Shown: positions 45,248-56,747, counted from the first letter of the stretch. The stretch: 64,000 nucleotides of DNA from Chrysaora quinquecirrha (GCA_014526335.1 JACTAT010000166.1:1-64000); one strand, 5' to 3'. The notes: generated from the sequence alone by a model not told the origin. Made by a program: numbers and translations.

Positions 45248-46222
45248 TAAGTTACATTAAGTTACATAAGAAACAGGTATTTTACTTCGCAGAGGAAGAA
45301 TCACATTTCCCAAGAAAAAACATCGAAAACGAACTGTAGACCTCGCAGCTATTAATTCCATTTGAGTTTATTTCGAATTTTTTCGAGTTCGATTCTAAAT
45401 TGCCATGAAAAAGCAACATGAGAGTGAAAGTCTCTGAGAAGTCTGCCGAACCTTTTGCCTTTTAGGATGCGTTCTTATTGGAATTTTTTCGGCTTTTTCT
45501 TTCTCTCGAGACTTCAGAGAGATCGAAAACCATTTTATTAATTGGTTTTATCTTGTGAAAATTGGAGACTCTACAAGCTCCAAACGGTACACAGATATTG
45601 AGTTCGCAGTCTTCGCAGAGATTCTCGTTTCCAAGTAAACTTTTCTTGTTCCGTTTTTTCAAGAAAATGCGCTTTCTGGGATCTGAAATCGGAAGCCTGC
45701 GGGTCAAAATTTAGAAGTATAAAAGAACGCACTAATTATAAGCCTGCCAAAGTCACCGTTTTCGGAATTTAGCTGAAGCAAATATGAATTGTACGCCCTT
45801 AGTTTCATTAACCATTTAGGTTGAAGACCCCCAGTGGCAACCAATTAACATGCAATTCAAAAAATTTTTTACAAAAGCACTCCTTCGCGGTTGTAGCCAA
45901 AATCCAATACGAGCCTCTCCTCAGCATAGAAGCTGCGATCGAAAAACCTGGATGTTCCAATGGAATGTCGTTACACCGTGATCAAAATATCGACAAAGTA
46001 TACCTACTTTTAACTCTTATTCTATCGGGCCTTTTTAAAGCAGGTGAAGGGGATATTTTTCCACCCGTTTCTCTAGATATCGCCTTCTTGTGCAGTTAAA
46101 GCAATGAAACTTGGTACTTGCAAAATCTTTAGGCGAAATATAATTGTCATCTTTATTCATTATTATTGAGAAATATAACTAATTGCTATATCTGTAAGTA
46201 ATATACTTCTCTTTCTTCTCAG

Positions 46223-46476
46223 CTCAAAAAAGTCCCATCATCAGACTATTCATACGTCGTCGTCGTCGTAATGTCCGTCGTCGTCGTCGCTTTGTCTTCC
46301 GTCGTCGTCGTCGTATTACCCGTCGTCGTCGTCGCTTTGTCTTCCGTCGTCGTCGTCGTATTACCCGTCGTCGTCGTCGCTTTGTCTTCCGTCGTCGTCG
46401 TCGCTTCTATTATCGTCGTCGTCGTCGTATCCTCCGTCGTCGTCGTTGTCCTCCCGGCGGTTGTTGGGGAAAGTAA
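46223..46476 (+). CDS. Secreted-peptide gene 3, exon 3: arginine-block repeat peptide with Cys-loop and amidation-type end
   Basis: The acceptor CTTTCTTCTCAG precedes 46223, and the first two bases complete a phase-1 codon. The exon encodes 83 residues, 45 of them Arg. After QKSPIIRLFI come nine arginine blocks (eight of five, the last of four) separated by NV, FVF, IT, FVF, IT, FVF, FYY and IL. The tail CPPGGCWGK then ends at TAA (46474-46476). The core is a 45-bp DNA repeat (R5-IT-R5-FVF). Almost all Arg codons in the blocks are CGT, some CGC. Two cysteines could close a small loop, and Gly-Lys at the end suggests C-terminal amidation on Trp. A cationic amphipathic secreted peptide, probably antimicrobial, is the best inference. 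A DNA- or RNA-compacting extracellular protein is the alternative. Confidence 0.78.
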
Positions 46477-46831
46477 AGTCAGAAGACAATTCCATTCAAC
46501 AGACTCCTTTTGAGCATATTTAGTCAGTTTTTACGTTAATTCAGTTATTTAATTTTGCAGCAAAGAGATATGTATTTCATATCAAAACAGATGTTTTTCT
46601 TTGATCATTCTTTCTAACTTGTTACGACAGACCAGACATAAATATAAATTTTAAGAATTTAATGTTCAAACAAAAACAATTTTCCGCTCTATACGTGTAT
46701 CACTTCATTAATCTCGTACACCTTCACGATAAATCTCCATAAATCTAATAACTGCTATAAATCTTTTTGAAATCTAATGTTTTAGCCACTGCGCATGTGC
46801 ACAAGTCTTGATTCGCCCGAGCAGGACTAAG

Positions 46832-47098
46832 CTACAATCATGGACAAAATATGTTTAGACAAATACTCAGTCATGTTGATTGGGGGTCAATGTCTCTGCC
46901 CCCCTCCCCCTTTCAATGCTGATTTCTTTGTGACAGATTTCTTTATACATATTCTGCCCGCATGATGGGTCGCTCAATTCTGTGGCGAATGAAACGAAAT
47001 TATCAACATTGAACTGGGGGGAGGGGGGCAAAGTGAGCCAATACGCTATGTGGAGGCACATTTTCAGTGTTGTCTCAACAATTTTTTAGTGATTGTAG
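46832..47098. mobile_element. MITE-like element with TACAATCA termini and C/G-rich inverted blocks
   Basis: CTACAATCATGG at the left and AGTGATTGTAG at the right are inverted. Inside, GCCCCCCTCCCCCTTTCAATG is mirrored by CATTGAACTGGGGGGAGGGGGGC. The partial copy is at 14621-14750. Confidence 0.65.
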
Positions 47099-47767
47099 AC
47101 AAAGATTGTAGCCTAAGTGCGTGCGTTCTGCGTTGTTCGAAGATGTAATCTGAAATTAAGCTTAAGTCTTTGAGGCCAAATCAAGTCTTTTCTACATTCA
47201 TTGTGAAAGAAAGTTTTGCAAGGCAAAATTCGAAACATCAGAACAAATCAAAGAAATCGCTATATAAATCTTTGTAAATCTCAATAAATCCCATAAATCT
47301 CGTACGCCATTTTAAGGTTGTCAGACACCCATCGAAAGCGGTCTTAAAAAGTCCACCTTAAATGTTATCCTTTCTCACTCGATGATACAAAACAAACATC
47401 ACTGTAATTATTTAAAATTTTGCTTTTGCGGTGCCTTGTTAATTAGATACGAGTGCTATCTGGCTCTGCGTGAGTGAGTTTAGGCGCGCGTTTGTTATGT
47501 TGTCTGGCCTACCGTAAAAGCTCTATTGAGCCCCTGGGGGGCTTATTTCATTTTGGAAGTTTTTGCGGGGGGACTTTATTAGAGATGGGGTATAATTAGA
47601 TAGTGGGTGCTTAATAAATCATTTAGCATATTTTGTTTTTGTCAAGACGAATGCCACAGACATTAAAAATGAACTATAAAAGAAAGTTTAAACCTTAGAT
47701 CACATGAGATTCGTAGTAACTAAGTAGTTATTAGTTGTTGTTAGACAAAAGTTTTGGATATCAAATA

Positions 47768-48132
47768 CACACTTTTTTTTATAAGAATACAGTCTATAAG
47801 AATATTCAGGCTCAAAATTGCTGAAATTTAAGAATTATTTTAGAATAATCTGAGGCTCAAGATTGACGAGGATCATTTTTATTTCTCTGCGTTTTTTACA
47901 CTGTACGATAAGTGTGTTTTGTTCACATATTGTTCTGTTCTGTTCATGTTCTTTTTGAATATAAAATAACAGATGACAAAGATGTGACTTATTTCTCTTG
48001 ATCTTCAGGCCATTTTACAACACTGATGAGAATAATTTAAGAATATTTTCAGGCTCAAAATCGAATAAGGTTAAGAATAATCGAGGCTCGGCAAAAAATA
48101 AGGTAGGCCTATTCTTATAAAAAAAAAGTGTG
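47768..48132. mobile_element. MITE, ATTCTTA-word subfamily, copy 1
   Basis: CACACTTTTTTTTATAAGAATA and TATTCTTATAAAAAAAAAGTGT are 22-bp inverted ends of a 365-bp element. The reverse complement is found at 29244-29644. Confidence 0.9.
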
Positions 48133-48300
48133 TACGTTACAACTTAACTTCATTTAATTGTGTACGTTTACTTCTGAACTTTCAAACAAGCAAATCAGCC
48201 TGGTAATCTCAATATGATTTCCTAAACCAGCTACAAAAAGAGAAAAATCATAGAGCAAAACAAAGTTTAAAAACCACTTAGTTCCTGTTATGAATTTTTT

Positions 48301-49893
48301 TCATAATTTATTATCCTCAGTTTCATCTGCTTTTATATCGTTCACATTAAAAACACATGGAACAAGATTGCATTTAACTATCAAAAACTGGTTAAATCTC
48401 GCCATAATATTATGTATACATGATGGCAGACTATCATGCTTCATGACAAAAATATAATAAACTGGAAAAGCAAAGAATGAAAGAGCTAAGCAAATACTAG
48501 ACTCAACTGGTCTCTTAACAAATGGAATGACAACAAGAAACAATGCGACTACACTTGTAAAAATTGGGTTTGCGATCCAAACTCTAAATGGCCTAGGCAA
48601 GTCAGGTTTTCGTACGCGCATGACAATTACACTAAATAGGGCTAACAAATACTTCAGCCAAACAGCATATGAATAAAACGCAAGAAGTCCTTGCATAGTG
48701 ATGCCTGGCAGCATCAAACAAACTGCCGTTAGTATAAAGTAGATTACAACAGCAGGTATTGGAGTGCGTCTGTTTTTATGAATAAAGGATATAAAATAAG
48801 GAAGATGTCCTTCTCTAGCAGCAGATAATAATACTCGTGACAGAATGAACACTGTTGCATTCACTGAACCAAAACAGGAAAATGATACTGCGAATGGGAT
48901 CACGAGTGCAACTCTTTTGCCAAGAATACTTTCGACAAATGTTGTTGCCACTGTGAGAGACTTTGCCATCTGAGCACGTGACAGAGCTGACATTAAAGCA
49001 AGGTTAATCAATACATAGCATACAATAACAAATGGTATGCCAGTCATAATAGCCAACCATAGATTTTTCTTAACATTTTCAATTTCTTCAGTGACTGATG
49101 CAATGAGACCCCATCCATCATAAGCCCATAACCCATTATACAGTGCGAGTCCAAAACTTCCAATATCGAATTCAGCAGTGCTGTTAAATATGTTACTGTA
49201 GTTTTCTGTGTGCCCAATGGACACTTGCCATATACCAAGAGCAACCAAAAATAGAATGGCAAGGGTTTGAATAGCAGTGAACCAAATTTGTAATTTTCCA
49301 ACAAACGTTGTACTGACACAGTTAATAATTGTTGACATAAGCATTGCCACCAAACCAATCAGCTTACTTAACCATATTCCAGTATCACTTTCAATATCAT
49401 AAAAAGGTTCGACAATGTGTTGTCCGATTGCGAGTCCCAATATAGCCATGTCACTCGGTATAATCAGAAATGTAACGGTCCACATTACAAAAAACCCCAT
49501 GGCTTTGCCGTATGCCTCTGAAATGTATACGTACTCGCCACCGACTTTCCCATACATGCAAGCGAGTTCACAAAAGCACAGTGCACCAAATACGCAAGGT
49601 ATTCCAGAAATGACCCAAACAATAATTGCCATTCCCATATTATTTGTTTCTTTCGCGACTAAACCAGGAGAAATGAAGATCCCTGAGCCAAATAGGATGC
49701 CAACGATGAAAACAAACGCATGCTTGTATCCAAGACTTCGCTTTAATTCCTTGCCACTTTTGATGAAGCTGTTGTTTTGCAAGCTGAATTCAACTGATGT
49801 TGTTGATTTAACTAGCGGGGAAGACTCGTCAAAAGGCTGATTCCACTGACTTGAGGATGATTTTTTATCTTCCATGTTGAAGCTGTGTTTCAT
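48301..49893 (-). CDS. SLC7-type amino-acid transporter (LAT-like), intronless
   Basis: A single 530-codon ORF encodes a 12-helix APC-superfamily transporter. A polar N-terminus of about 55 residues leads into TM1 with the substrate-binding signature VGILFGSGIFISPG (GSG at residues 69-71). TM6 carries LWAYDGWGLIASVTEEI, matching the LAT pattern. Such proteins exchange neutral or cationic amino acids at the plasma membrane, usually as light chains bound through a disulfide to an SLC3 heavy chain. The conserved cysteine between TM3 and TM4 is missing here (the loop reads EPFYDIESDTG), so covalent pairing is not expected. The lack of introns suggests a retrogene. The Met at 49893 is used; a second Met six codons later is possible. 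Substrate cannot be assigned. Confidence 0.88.
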   Translation of the reverse strand: MKHSFNMEDKKSSSSQWNQPFDESSPLVKSTTSVEFSLQNNSFIKSGKELKRSLGYKHAFVFIVGILFGSGIFISPGLVAKETNNMGMAIIVWVISGIPCVFGALCFCELACMYGKVGGEYVYISEAYGKAMGFFVMWTVTFLIIPSDMAILGLAIGQHIVEPFYDIESDTGIWLSKLIGLVAMLMSTIINCVSTTFVGKLQIWFTAIQTLAILFLVALGIWQVSIGHTENYSNIFNSTAEFDIGSFGLALYNGLWAYDGWGLIASVTEEIENVKKNLWLAIMTGIPFVIVCYVLINLALMSALSRAQMAKSLTVATTFVESILGKRVALVIPFAVSFSCFGSVNATVFILSRVLLSAAREGHLPYFISFIHKNRRTPIPAVVIYFILTAVCLMLPGITMQGLLAFYSYAVWLKYLLALFSVIVMRVRKPDLPRPFRVWIANPIFTSVVALFLVVIPFVKRPVESSICLALSFFAFPVYYIFVMKHDSLPSCIHNIMARFNQFLIVKCNLVPCVFNVNDIKADETEDNKL

Positions 49894-52148
49894 TTATCCT
49901 TACTATACAATCAAAGCAGTGACAGCCTAGTAATACCTTGTTTAAAAACCTGTTTACTAGCTTACTGAGTCAACCAGCTGAAGCAGACGCTTTTTTTGAC
50001 GCTTGATGGCAAATGAAATGTCTGAAAAGCAAGTTAACTGTTGAAATAAAATTGACCTGTCTGGTCCAACGAATTTGCGGCTTTGCAATCCGATTTATAA
50101 GCCTCGTTCTATAGAGCTCAATAACTCCTTCATTTTAATTCATAAAAAAACGTTCTTTCAACTGTAATCTCGTATGACGGAAATTAAAGAAAAGAAATTG
50201 CCAGAATGCCCAAAAATGAAAAAAAAACATACCTTTCTCAAGTCCACAAGAATTTGATCTGATAGTTATCGTACTAGCCATTTAACATAAACAAAAACAC
50301 TTTCAAATTTCTAGATTCTTATTAACTTGAGGTTATCATTTTTGCGAGGATGCAAATTATGTGTTAATGATGCAGATCTGTGTATTTCAAACTGTAAGAA
50401 CATATCAAACGTATAACTGTTTCAAAATATTTTGATGTGTTGACCTCTCCTATAATACAGGGTGTTCCAAAAAAAGGAACCCGGTAAAGAAACCTTCGTA
50501 CCAAAGTCAATATTTAATTTTTGAGCATGAAATTTGGTACTCATGTTTTTGAAGGAATACGAATTATGCAGACATCACTTTATATTGCTTTACTTCATGA
50601 ATAAAACTAGGCAGAAACAAAATTTTTGACACTAATTTTTTAGTGAACACAAAGAACAGTGACATGAACTTCAAAAAAGCACAACTCGCCATAAACAGTT
50701 TTTTAAACAATTTTGCCCGTCTAAATCAATCATTTTTCAAACCCTTGGCTTGAACTAACCAGAGGACGTATCAATGAAATCTTGATGTTGTCTTCTCTAG
50801 TGTTGTTTGGTTCAAAAACGGGTACACGCTTTTTTTTATAAAGAACCACTTTATGAAAAAGGAACCTACATGCAGAAGGCCCAAAAATTCAAGGAACTTA
50901 TACTACTAAAGAGAAGATCATTCACAACTTTTTCTTACATTCTTCTAGGGATTTTGCGAATTAGCACCTCGATTACCCTGGGTACCAGAGCCTCAAGATT
51001 GGAACCGCAGAACAAAATAAAAAAAAAATAATAAGTTGAGCAAAATACGAGGCTCTGGTTCCATCCAAACAGAGTCTCGTTCTGATTATGAAAGGCGCCA
51101 TTCCATGTAGCCACCACATATCGACTGGAACGACAACTCTATTGTTCTGATGTCTGCACGTATGGATTTTCAGAAAAACAAGGCCTTTGTGCGTAAAATA
51201 TGCATTCACATATTGCTCGATTTTGTGCACGAAAATTGGTTTAACCTAGTGGTTTTTGGGAGGAAAAATGAAAGAAATAGCTGCTGCAACTGAACATGGA
51301 GTTATAATTTCATAATTCATTTTTGAAACGAAGAACGGCTGTGTTGAACCTGCTGTAAGCAAAGCTTAGGCCACCCAATTACTGATTTCAAAAAGCTCCA
51401 GAGTTAGAAGAACTTTATCATATAATATATTTTAACAAGGTTAAAGTTTCATGGAATAACAGAAATAAAGAAATTATGAAAGAGCATCTGGATCGAGTAA
51501 ATTAAGAATAAACTTCTGTACATATATGAAGTATAAGAGAAGGCTTCGTTCAGGTCGTTTCAGGTGACGATAAAATCCAAGCGTTATATTATTCAATATC
51601 AATGCGTTATATTTAAAGATATTTAGTATCATAACCATAACTATGTAAATTTGTTTCTTAAAATGTATAATTCGTACTTTTCTAGTGGTTTTCATCTCAG
51701 ACCTAGTAGCTGGACTTGATATTTTGAAGGCGGCCTACCAGTCAAAATGAAATGCCGCGATTTGGAAAGGCGGCGATTTTCCATGTCCAGTTGGGAGAAT
51801 GGCAAAAGTATCTTTTGATAGGCAACGAATCGATCTTAAAATCTCGAACTGCTGAGTTTATAACTCGTGTATATGTGGGAAATGTTTCTGTAATACTTTT
51901 CCAGCAGCACCCTTTAACGCTTCCTCCATTTTTCTTTTCCCCACAAACTGGCATTGGAACTTCCTCCAACGATCAATTCAAGCATCAACCGTTGTGTTTC
52001 GCTTCAGGAATAAAACTGTCTTATTTTAAGACAGATACCAACCAATATTTCTTATAGTTTTTCTTTGTGTTTCAATGCGCAAACCAAATCGAGGCTTGCG
52101 TTGCCAAATGGCCTTGAATGGGCCTAGTCACTTGCTAGCTAATGGCAG
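49894..52148. other. No confident gene; two MITE fragments
   Basis: A reversed AGGGTGTTCCA-type MITE piece occupies 50459 to about 50770, and a truncated TTCCTTA-word MITE lies at 50827-50922. Short ORFs near 51750-52050 overlap on both strands, and neither matches a family I recognise. Confidence 0.45.
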
Positions 52149-52232
52149 TTGCTGCGGGCAATCAGTATATATGATTGTAGTTATATTCACATTAATGATA
52201 TTTTTGTATCTTGTTTTGTAATAATTGTGCAT

Positions 52233-52502
52233 ATTATGAGCTCTAGCAGTGAAGATTCTGATACGCCTCTTGTTGATCCGGCCACTGGATTACCTGTACT
52301 TTTACTTGGATCAAAGCAGCCCATTCCAAAGCGTACGCGCTACCGTCAAGCTAGCCCTCACTTTTTCAGCCCTCAATTTCAATGCGGTATCGTACTTAGA
52401 CAAACGGCGCCGCGTCATGGTCGGCGTCAGGTTTTTGTACCTGCGTGTCTTATTGCAAATGAAGTCCATTTCGTTCTAGAATGCCAAAATTTACAACCAT
52501 AA
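52233..52502 (+). CDS. Hypothetical short ORF, possible exon
   Basis: The ATG at 52233 opens about 89 codons starting with an acidic serine-rich head (MSSSSEDSDTPLVDPATG) and continuing into a basic stretch (PIPKRTRYR). A TATATAT-like motif lies about 60 bp upstream. Amino-acid use looks protein-like in the first half only, so it may be an exon followed by intron. No family is recognised. Confidence 0.22.
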   Translation: MMSSSSEDSDTPLVDPATGLPVLLLGSKQPIPKRTRYRQASPHFFSPQFQCGIVLRQTAPRHGRRQVFVPACLIANEVHFVLECQNLQP

Positions 52503-52754
52503 GCGGAAAAAACTTCTTTGAAAAAACTTCTTGATAAAATACATTAAATATTCTGCCCGAATATCAAAAATATCCGGAAAAAACGAGCAAAAATACGGCG
52601 ACAAATGAAAAGAGACCTTTTTAAAATTTATACTCGGACATTTCCTGTTTGAAATTTATGGATAACGTCTTAAACAAAATACTTAGGGAGTTCTTATTTA
52701 AGATATTTGTATTATAAATTTCTACTGTATTTTCAGCTGGGGAATTATCGGCTA

Positions 52755-54345
52755 TTTTTTTCTATAGTTTAACCACTGGAGTATGAGAATCTGAGGTCTA
52801 TTTTGTGGCAACAAATGTTTAAGTAGGCAGCCCTCACCTGTTTCTGCAAGCTGTTTGTCGAATCGTTTGAAAAAGGTCAACGCCCCCCTGTCTTATACTC
52901 GCTCGCGCAGCAATAAGCAATGCTATAAAGAACTCTAAAAAACAGTATATGATAGTTTAATCATTGGAGAATAAGAATTTGAAGTCTATTTCGTGGCACA
53001 AAATGTTTAAGTAGCCAGCCCTCACCTGTTTCTGCAAGCTGTTCGTCGAATCGTTTGAAAAAGGACAACGCCCCCTGTCTTATACTCGCTCGCGCAGCAA
53101 TAAGCAATGCTATAAAGAACTCTAAAAAACAGTATATGATAGTTTAATCATTGGAGAATAAGAATTTGAAGTCTATTTCGTGGCACAAAATGTTTAAGTA
53201 GCCAGCCCTCACCTGTTTCTGCAAGCTGTTCGTCGAATCGTTTGAAAAAGGACAACGCCCCTGTCTTATACTCGCTCGCGCAGCAATAAGCAATGCTATA
53301 AAGAACTCTAAAAAACAGTATATGATAGTTTAATCATTGGAGAATAAGAATTTGAAGTCTATTTCGTGGCACAAAATGTTTAAGTAGCCAGCCCTCACCT
53401 GTTTCTGCAAGCTGTTCGTCGAATCGTTTGAAAAAGGACAACGCCCCCTGTCTTATACTCGCTCGCGCAGCAATAAGCAATGCTATAAAGAACTCTAAAA
53501 AACAGTATATGATAGTTTAATCATTGGAGAATAAGATTTTGAAGTCTATTTCGTGGCACAAAATGTTTAAGTAGCCAGCCCTCACCTGTTTCTGCAAGCT
53601 GTTCGTCGAATCGTTTGAAAAAGTACAACGCCCCCCCTGTCTTATACTCGCTCGCGCAGCAATAAGCAATGCTATAAAGAACTCTAAAAAACAGTATATG
53701 ATAGTTTAATCATTGGAGAATAAGAATTTGAAGTCTATTTCGTGGCACAAAATGTTTAAGTAGCCAGCCCTCACCTGTTTCTGCAAGCTGTTCGTCGAAT
53801 CGTTTGAAAAAGGTCAACGCCCCCTGTCTTATACTCGCTCGCGCAGCAATAAGCAATGCTATAAAGAACTCTAAAAAACATTATATGATAGTTTTATCAT
53901 TGGAGAATAAGGATCTGACGTCTATTTTGTGGCACAAGATGTTTAAGTAGCCAGCCCTCACCTATTTCTGCAAGCTGTTCGTCGAATCGTTTGAAAAAGG
54001 TCAACGCCCCCTGTCTTATACTCGCTCGCGCAGCAATAAGCAATGCTATAAGGAACTCTAAAAAACATTATATGATAGTTTTATCATTGGAGAATAAGGA
54101 TCTGACGTCTATTTTGTGGCACAAGATGTTTAAGTAGCCAGCCCTCACCTATTTCTGCAAGCTGTTCGTCGAATCGTTTGAAAAAGGTCAACGCCCCCTG
54201 TCTTATACTCGCTCGCGCAGCAATAAGCAATGCTATAAGGAACTCTAAAGAACATTATATGATCGTTTAATCATTGGAGAATAAGAATTTGAAGTCTATT
54301 TCGTGGCACAAAATGTTTAAGTAGCCAGCCCTCACCTGTGGAATC
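52755..54345. repeat. 187-bp satellite, about 8.5 tandem copies
   Basis: The marker CCCTCACCT occurs at 52831, 53019, 53206, 53392, 53579, 53768, 53955, 54142 and 54329, a period of 186-189 bp. Each unit holds CTGTCTTATACTCGCTCGCG and CATTGGAGAATAAG. The middle copies are nearly identical, while the first and the last three are more diverged. The array ends abruptly beside a LINE 3' region. Confidence 0.95.
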
Positions 54346-54419
54346 CGATCAATAAAGGACTACATCCATGTCTCATTTTCAATTATATAACTAACAGAAC
54401 GTGTTCACTCGGGGGTTTT

Positions 54420-55870
54420 TTTTCTTTCTTTCTTTAAAGTTGGTAGCACTATAGCTTAAATTTAACAAACCTTTAGCTAATTCAAACCAACTAACTAAAA
54501 GAAACTTTTAAATTAACAATGTAAAACCAAACTAACAAGTAACAGCATCATAAATTTGTTAAAAAGAAGAAAAACATAGAGTTAAACATAACCTACGTTT
54601 TGAATATATTGTTTGCATAAGTCGCATGTACATTTGAAATTCGTAAAAGTTTTGATTCTATTCTTAAATATATCTAATGTAAGGGCATTTTGTATTTCTA
54701 AGGGAAATGAGTTTCAAATTTGGTTGGATCTATATGAGACAGTATTGGCTTGGTATTTCTGAACTTTGAGTCTCTTAGGTCATATGGACAATCGTTAATT
54801 GAGAAAATCTTTTCATAAACGTTGGATTAAAACCATTTATTGTTTTGAAAATTTCTATTGCAAGATATTGTAACTTCTTATTATGCGAGCTTATTGATTT
54901 ACTTTTAATTGGAAGATCTTGAAAACTTGATTCATAATCTTTATAGGCTATTCTCAAAGCCCTCTCGTGTATCCTATTGATTCTATTGTTACTTTCTCCA
55001 CTACATAACATCCATCTAAGGGGACAGTAATTAAAATAAGATACAATAAACGTCTTCATTAACCGAATTCTTTTAGTTTCATCCATATAGTAGGCAACCC
55101 TAGCTAGAGCATTAACTTTCTTTCCAGCTGCTGAACAAAAGTGTTCATCTAACTTGAGTTGGTTGTCTATTGTAATTCCTAGGAGTTTTGTACTTCTACT
55201 TTCTTCAATATCACATCCATTTATATTTATCTTAGCAAGATTTTCGTTGGGTGGATTTGCTTGAAAATTGATGAATTTACTTTTATCCCCGTTTAGCAGC
55301 ATAAAGTTATCGCTAAACCACTTATTGAGAGTTATTACTTCTGATTCTAAACCATTTATGATTTTGTTATTATATACATCTGATATCCATATCGTATTAT
55401 CATCTGCATGGTTACATAAGTTACCCTTATTAATAAACAAGAAGATATCGTTAATATATATGTTAAAGAGTAATGGGCCTAAGATAGATCCTTGCGGGAT
55501 CCTTTATTTGATTTCCATCCAGTCCCTAAATTGCGAGTTAATATTCACTCTTTGAAATCTCATGTTTAAATAGCTAAATATAAATTCTAAGCTATTATCA
55601 CTAAACCCATAAACCTTAAGCTTTAGCTTTGCTAGTAGCAGTTTATGAGGTGAACAGTCGAAGGCTTTTGATAGGTCCATTAGTACTGAGCCTGCAAGCT
55701 TCTTGTTATCTAGACTCTTTTTAATTAGGCATATTAGTGCATGCTGGGTGCTATAACCTTCTCTGAATCCACAAAGCAATGGAAATAGTTTAATATTCAT
55801 GTAGTGATAGAGCTGTTTAAACATTATTTCTTCAAAAATTTTTAATGTTGAAGGTAATACGGTTATGGGT
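54420..55870 (-). pseudogene. 5'-truncated LINE with reverse transcriptase (CR1/Rex1-like)
   Basis: On the minus strand two consecutive open stretches (55824-55504 and 55440-54775) encode reverse-transcriptase blocks in order: GFREGYSTQHAL, LMDLSKAFDC, then RIPQGSILGPLLFNIYINDI around 55500, followed by the active-site block NHADDNTIW (Y of YADD replaced by H). The C-terminal RIHERALRIAYKDYESSF motif is typical of CR1/Jockey-clade LINEs. A stop between the two stretches and the loss of everything upstream show it is dead. The right-hand (5') boundary falls near 55870; the 3' end lies in the T-rich tract near 54420. Confidence 0.88.
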
Positions 55871-56620
55871 CTGTAATAATATATAGCCCTAGTTTTTGAC
55901 GGGGACGTGCCATTTCACTCCAAATTTTTGACCCATAATTCCGCCCAGGTCTGAAAATTGTGACCAATAGTTCCCCACACATGATTAATGTAATATTCCG
56001 CAATATTAATATATGTAATATATCCCAATATTCCGCAAGGGAAAGAACGTTTTCAGATAACCAAATCATCTGATTAAAAGCAATGCATGTTTAAGGGGCT
56101 GATAGTCCAAAGAGTTATCAGTCCGGACTGCACATTTTGTAAATGCTAAGCTTAATTCTTCAAAACTTCTCAGGATAAATACCAATTATTTTGCATGTTT
56201 CCTCAAATGGTACTCATAATTCCTCACATACTTCTAAAAACGATATTGATATTTCCGCACTTTTCAGAAAAAAAGGTACCCCTAAATAATGTTGGAAACA
56301 TGGAATTACCATACGTTATTTTGAAACTTACCATAATTACACGCCATGAATTCTTTTCGAGGTTCGACTTTTCCTTTAGCAATGTATGTTACTACGCATT
56401 GCGGGACCAGAATGGCAGATAGAAAATCAAATGTCTTTCTGCAATACGGACTTCGAGCAGCACAACATTCACCAAGGACTGTATTTTTGTGACTTCTCAT
56501 GTTATTGTCTCCTTTCCTTTTGTTCATTATCCAATTAATAAGTTCAAGCTCTATAACTTCAGGTAGGATGCTGTGTCCTAAAGATTCTCACGGTGATATT
56601 TTGAATGAATTCTTGCGCGG
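55871..56620. other. Dispersed-repeat fragment, then unassigned sequence
   Basis: The stretch 55885-56320 begins GACGGGGACGTGCCATTTCA and contains TTCCGCA words, resembling the fragment at 15480-15610. No gene is supported. Confidence 0.45.
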
Positions 56621-56623
56621 GTA

Positions 56624-56629
56624 TTTATT
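56624..56629 (-). terminator. Candidate polyadenylation signal AATAAA for the transposase-like gene
   Basis: AATAAATACC on the minus strand lies about 120 bp after the last stop of the overlapping ORF series. Confidence 0.4.
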
Positions 56630-56747
56630 CTCTTGGTGGGTTTTTACACACTCGATATCTTTTGAAAAAGGCGTTAAATATTTGGAAGTGATGTCTAGCA
56701 GATATCAATCAGTGTTGGCATTTCTGTGCTTATCACATCTCTTACCA

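Noticed and set aside
45821..46099. 92-codon ORF within gene 3 intron 2 as an extra exon
   Set aside because: The preceding acceptor (TTTAG at about 45820) leads to an immediate stop in phase 1.
46271..46513. Valine-rich ORF in another frame of the arginine-repeat exon
   Set aside because: It is the shifted reading of the CGT repeat; the Arg frame has the correct acceptor phase and a sensible C-terminal signal.
51742..52057. Overlapping ORFs on both strands
   Set aside because: Neither shows a recognisable domain and both depend on the same short stretch.
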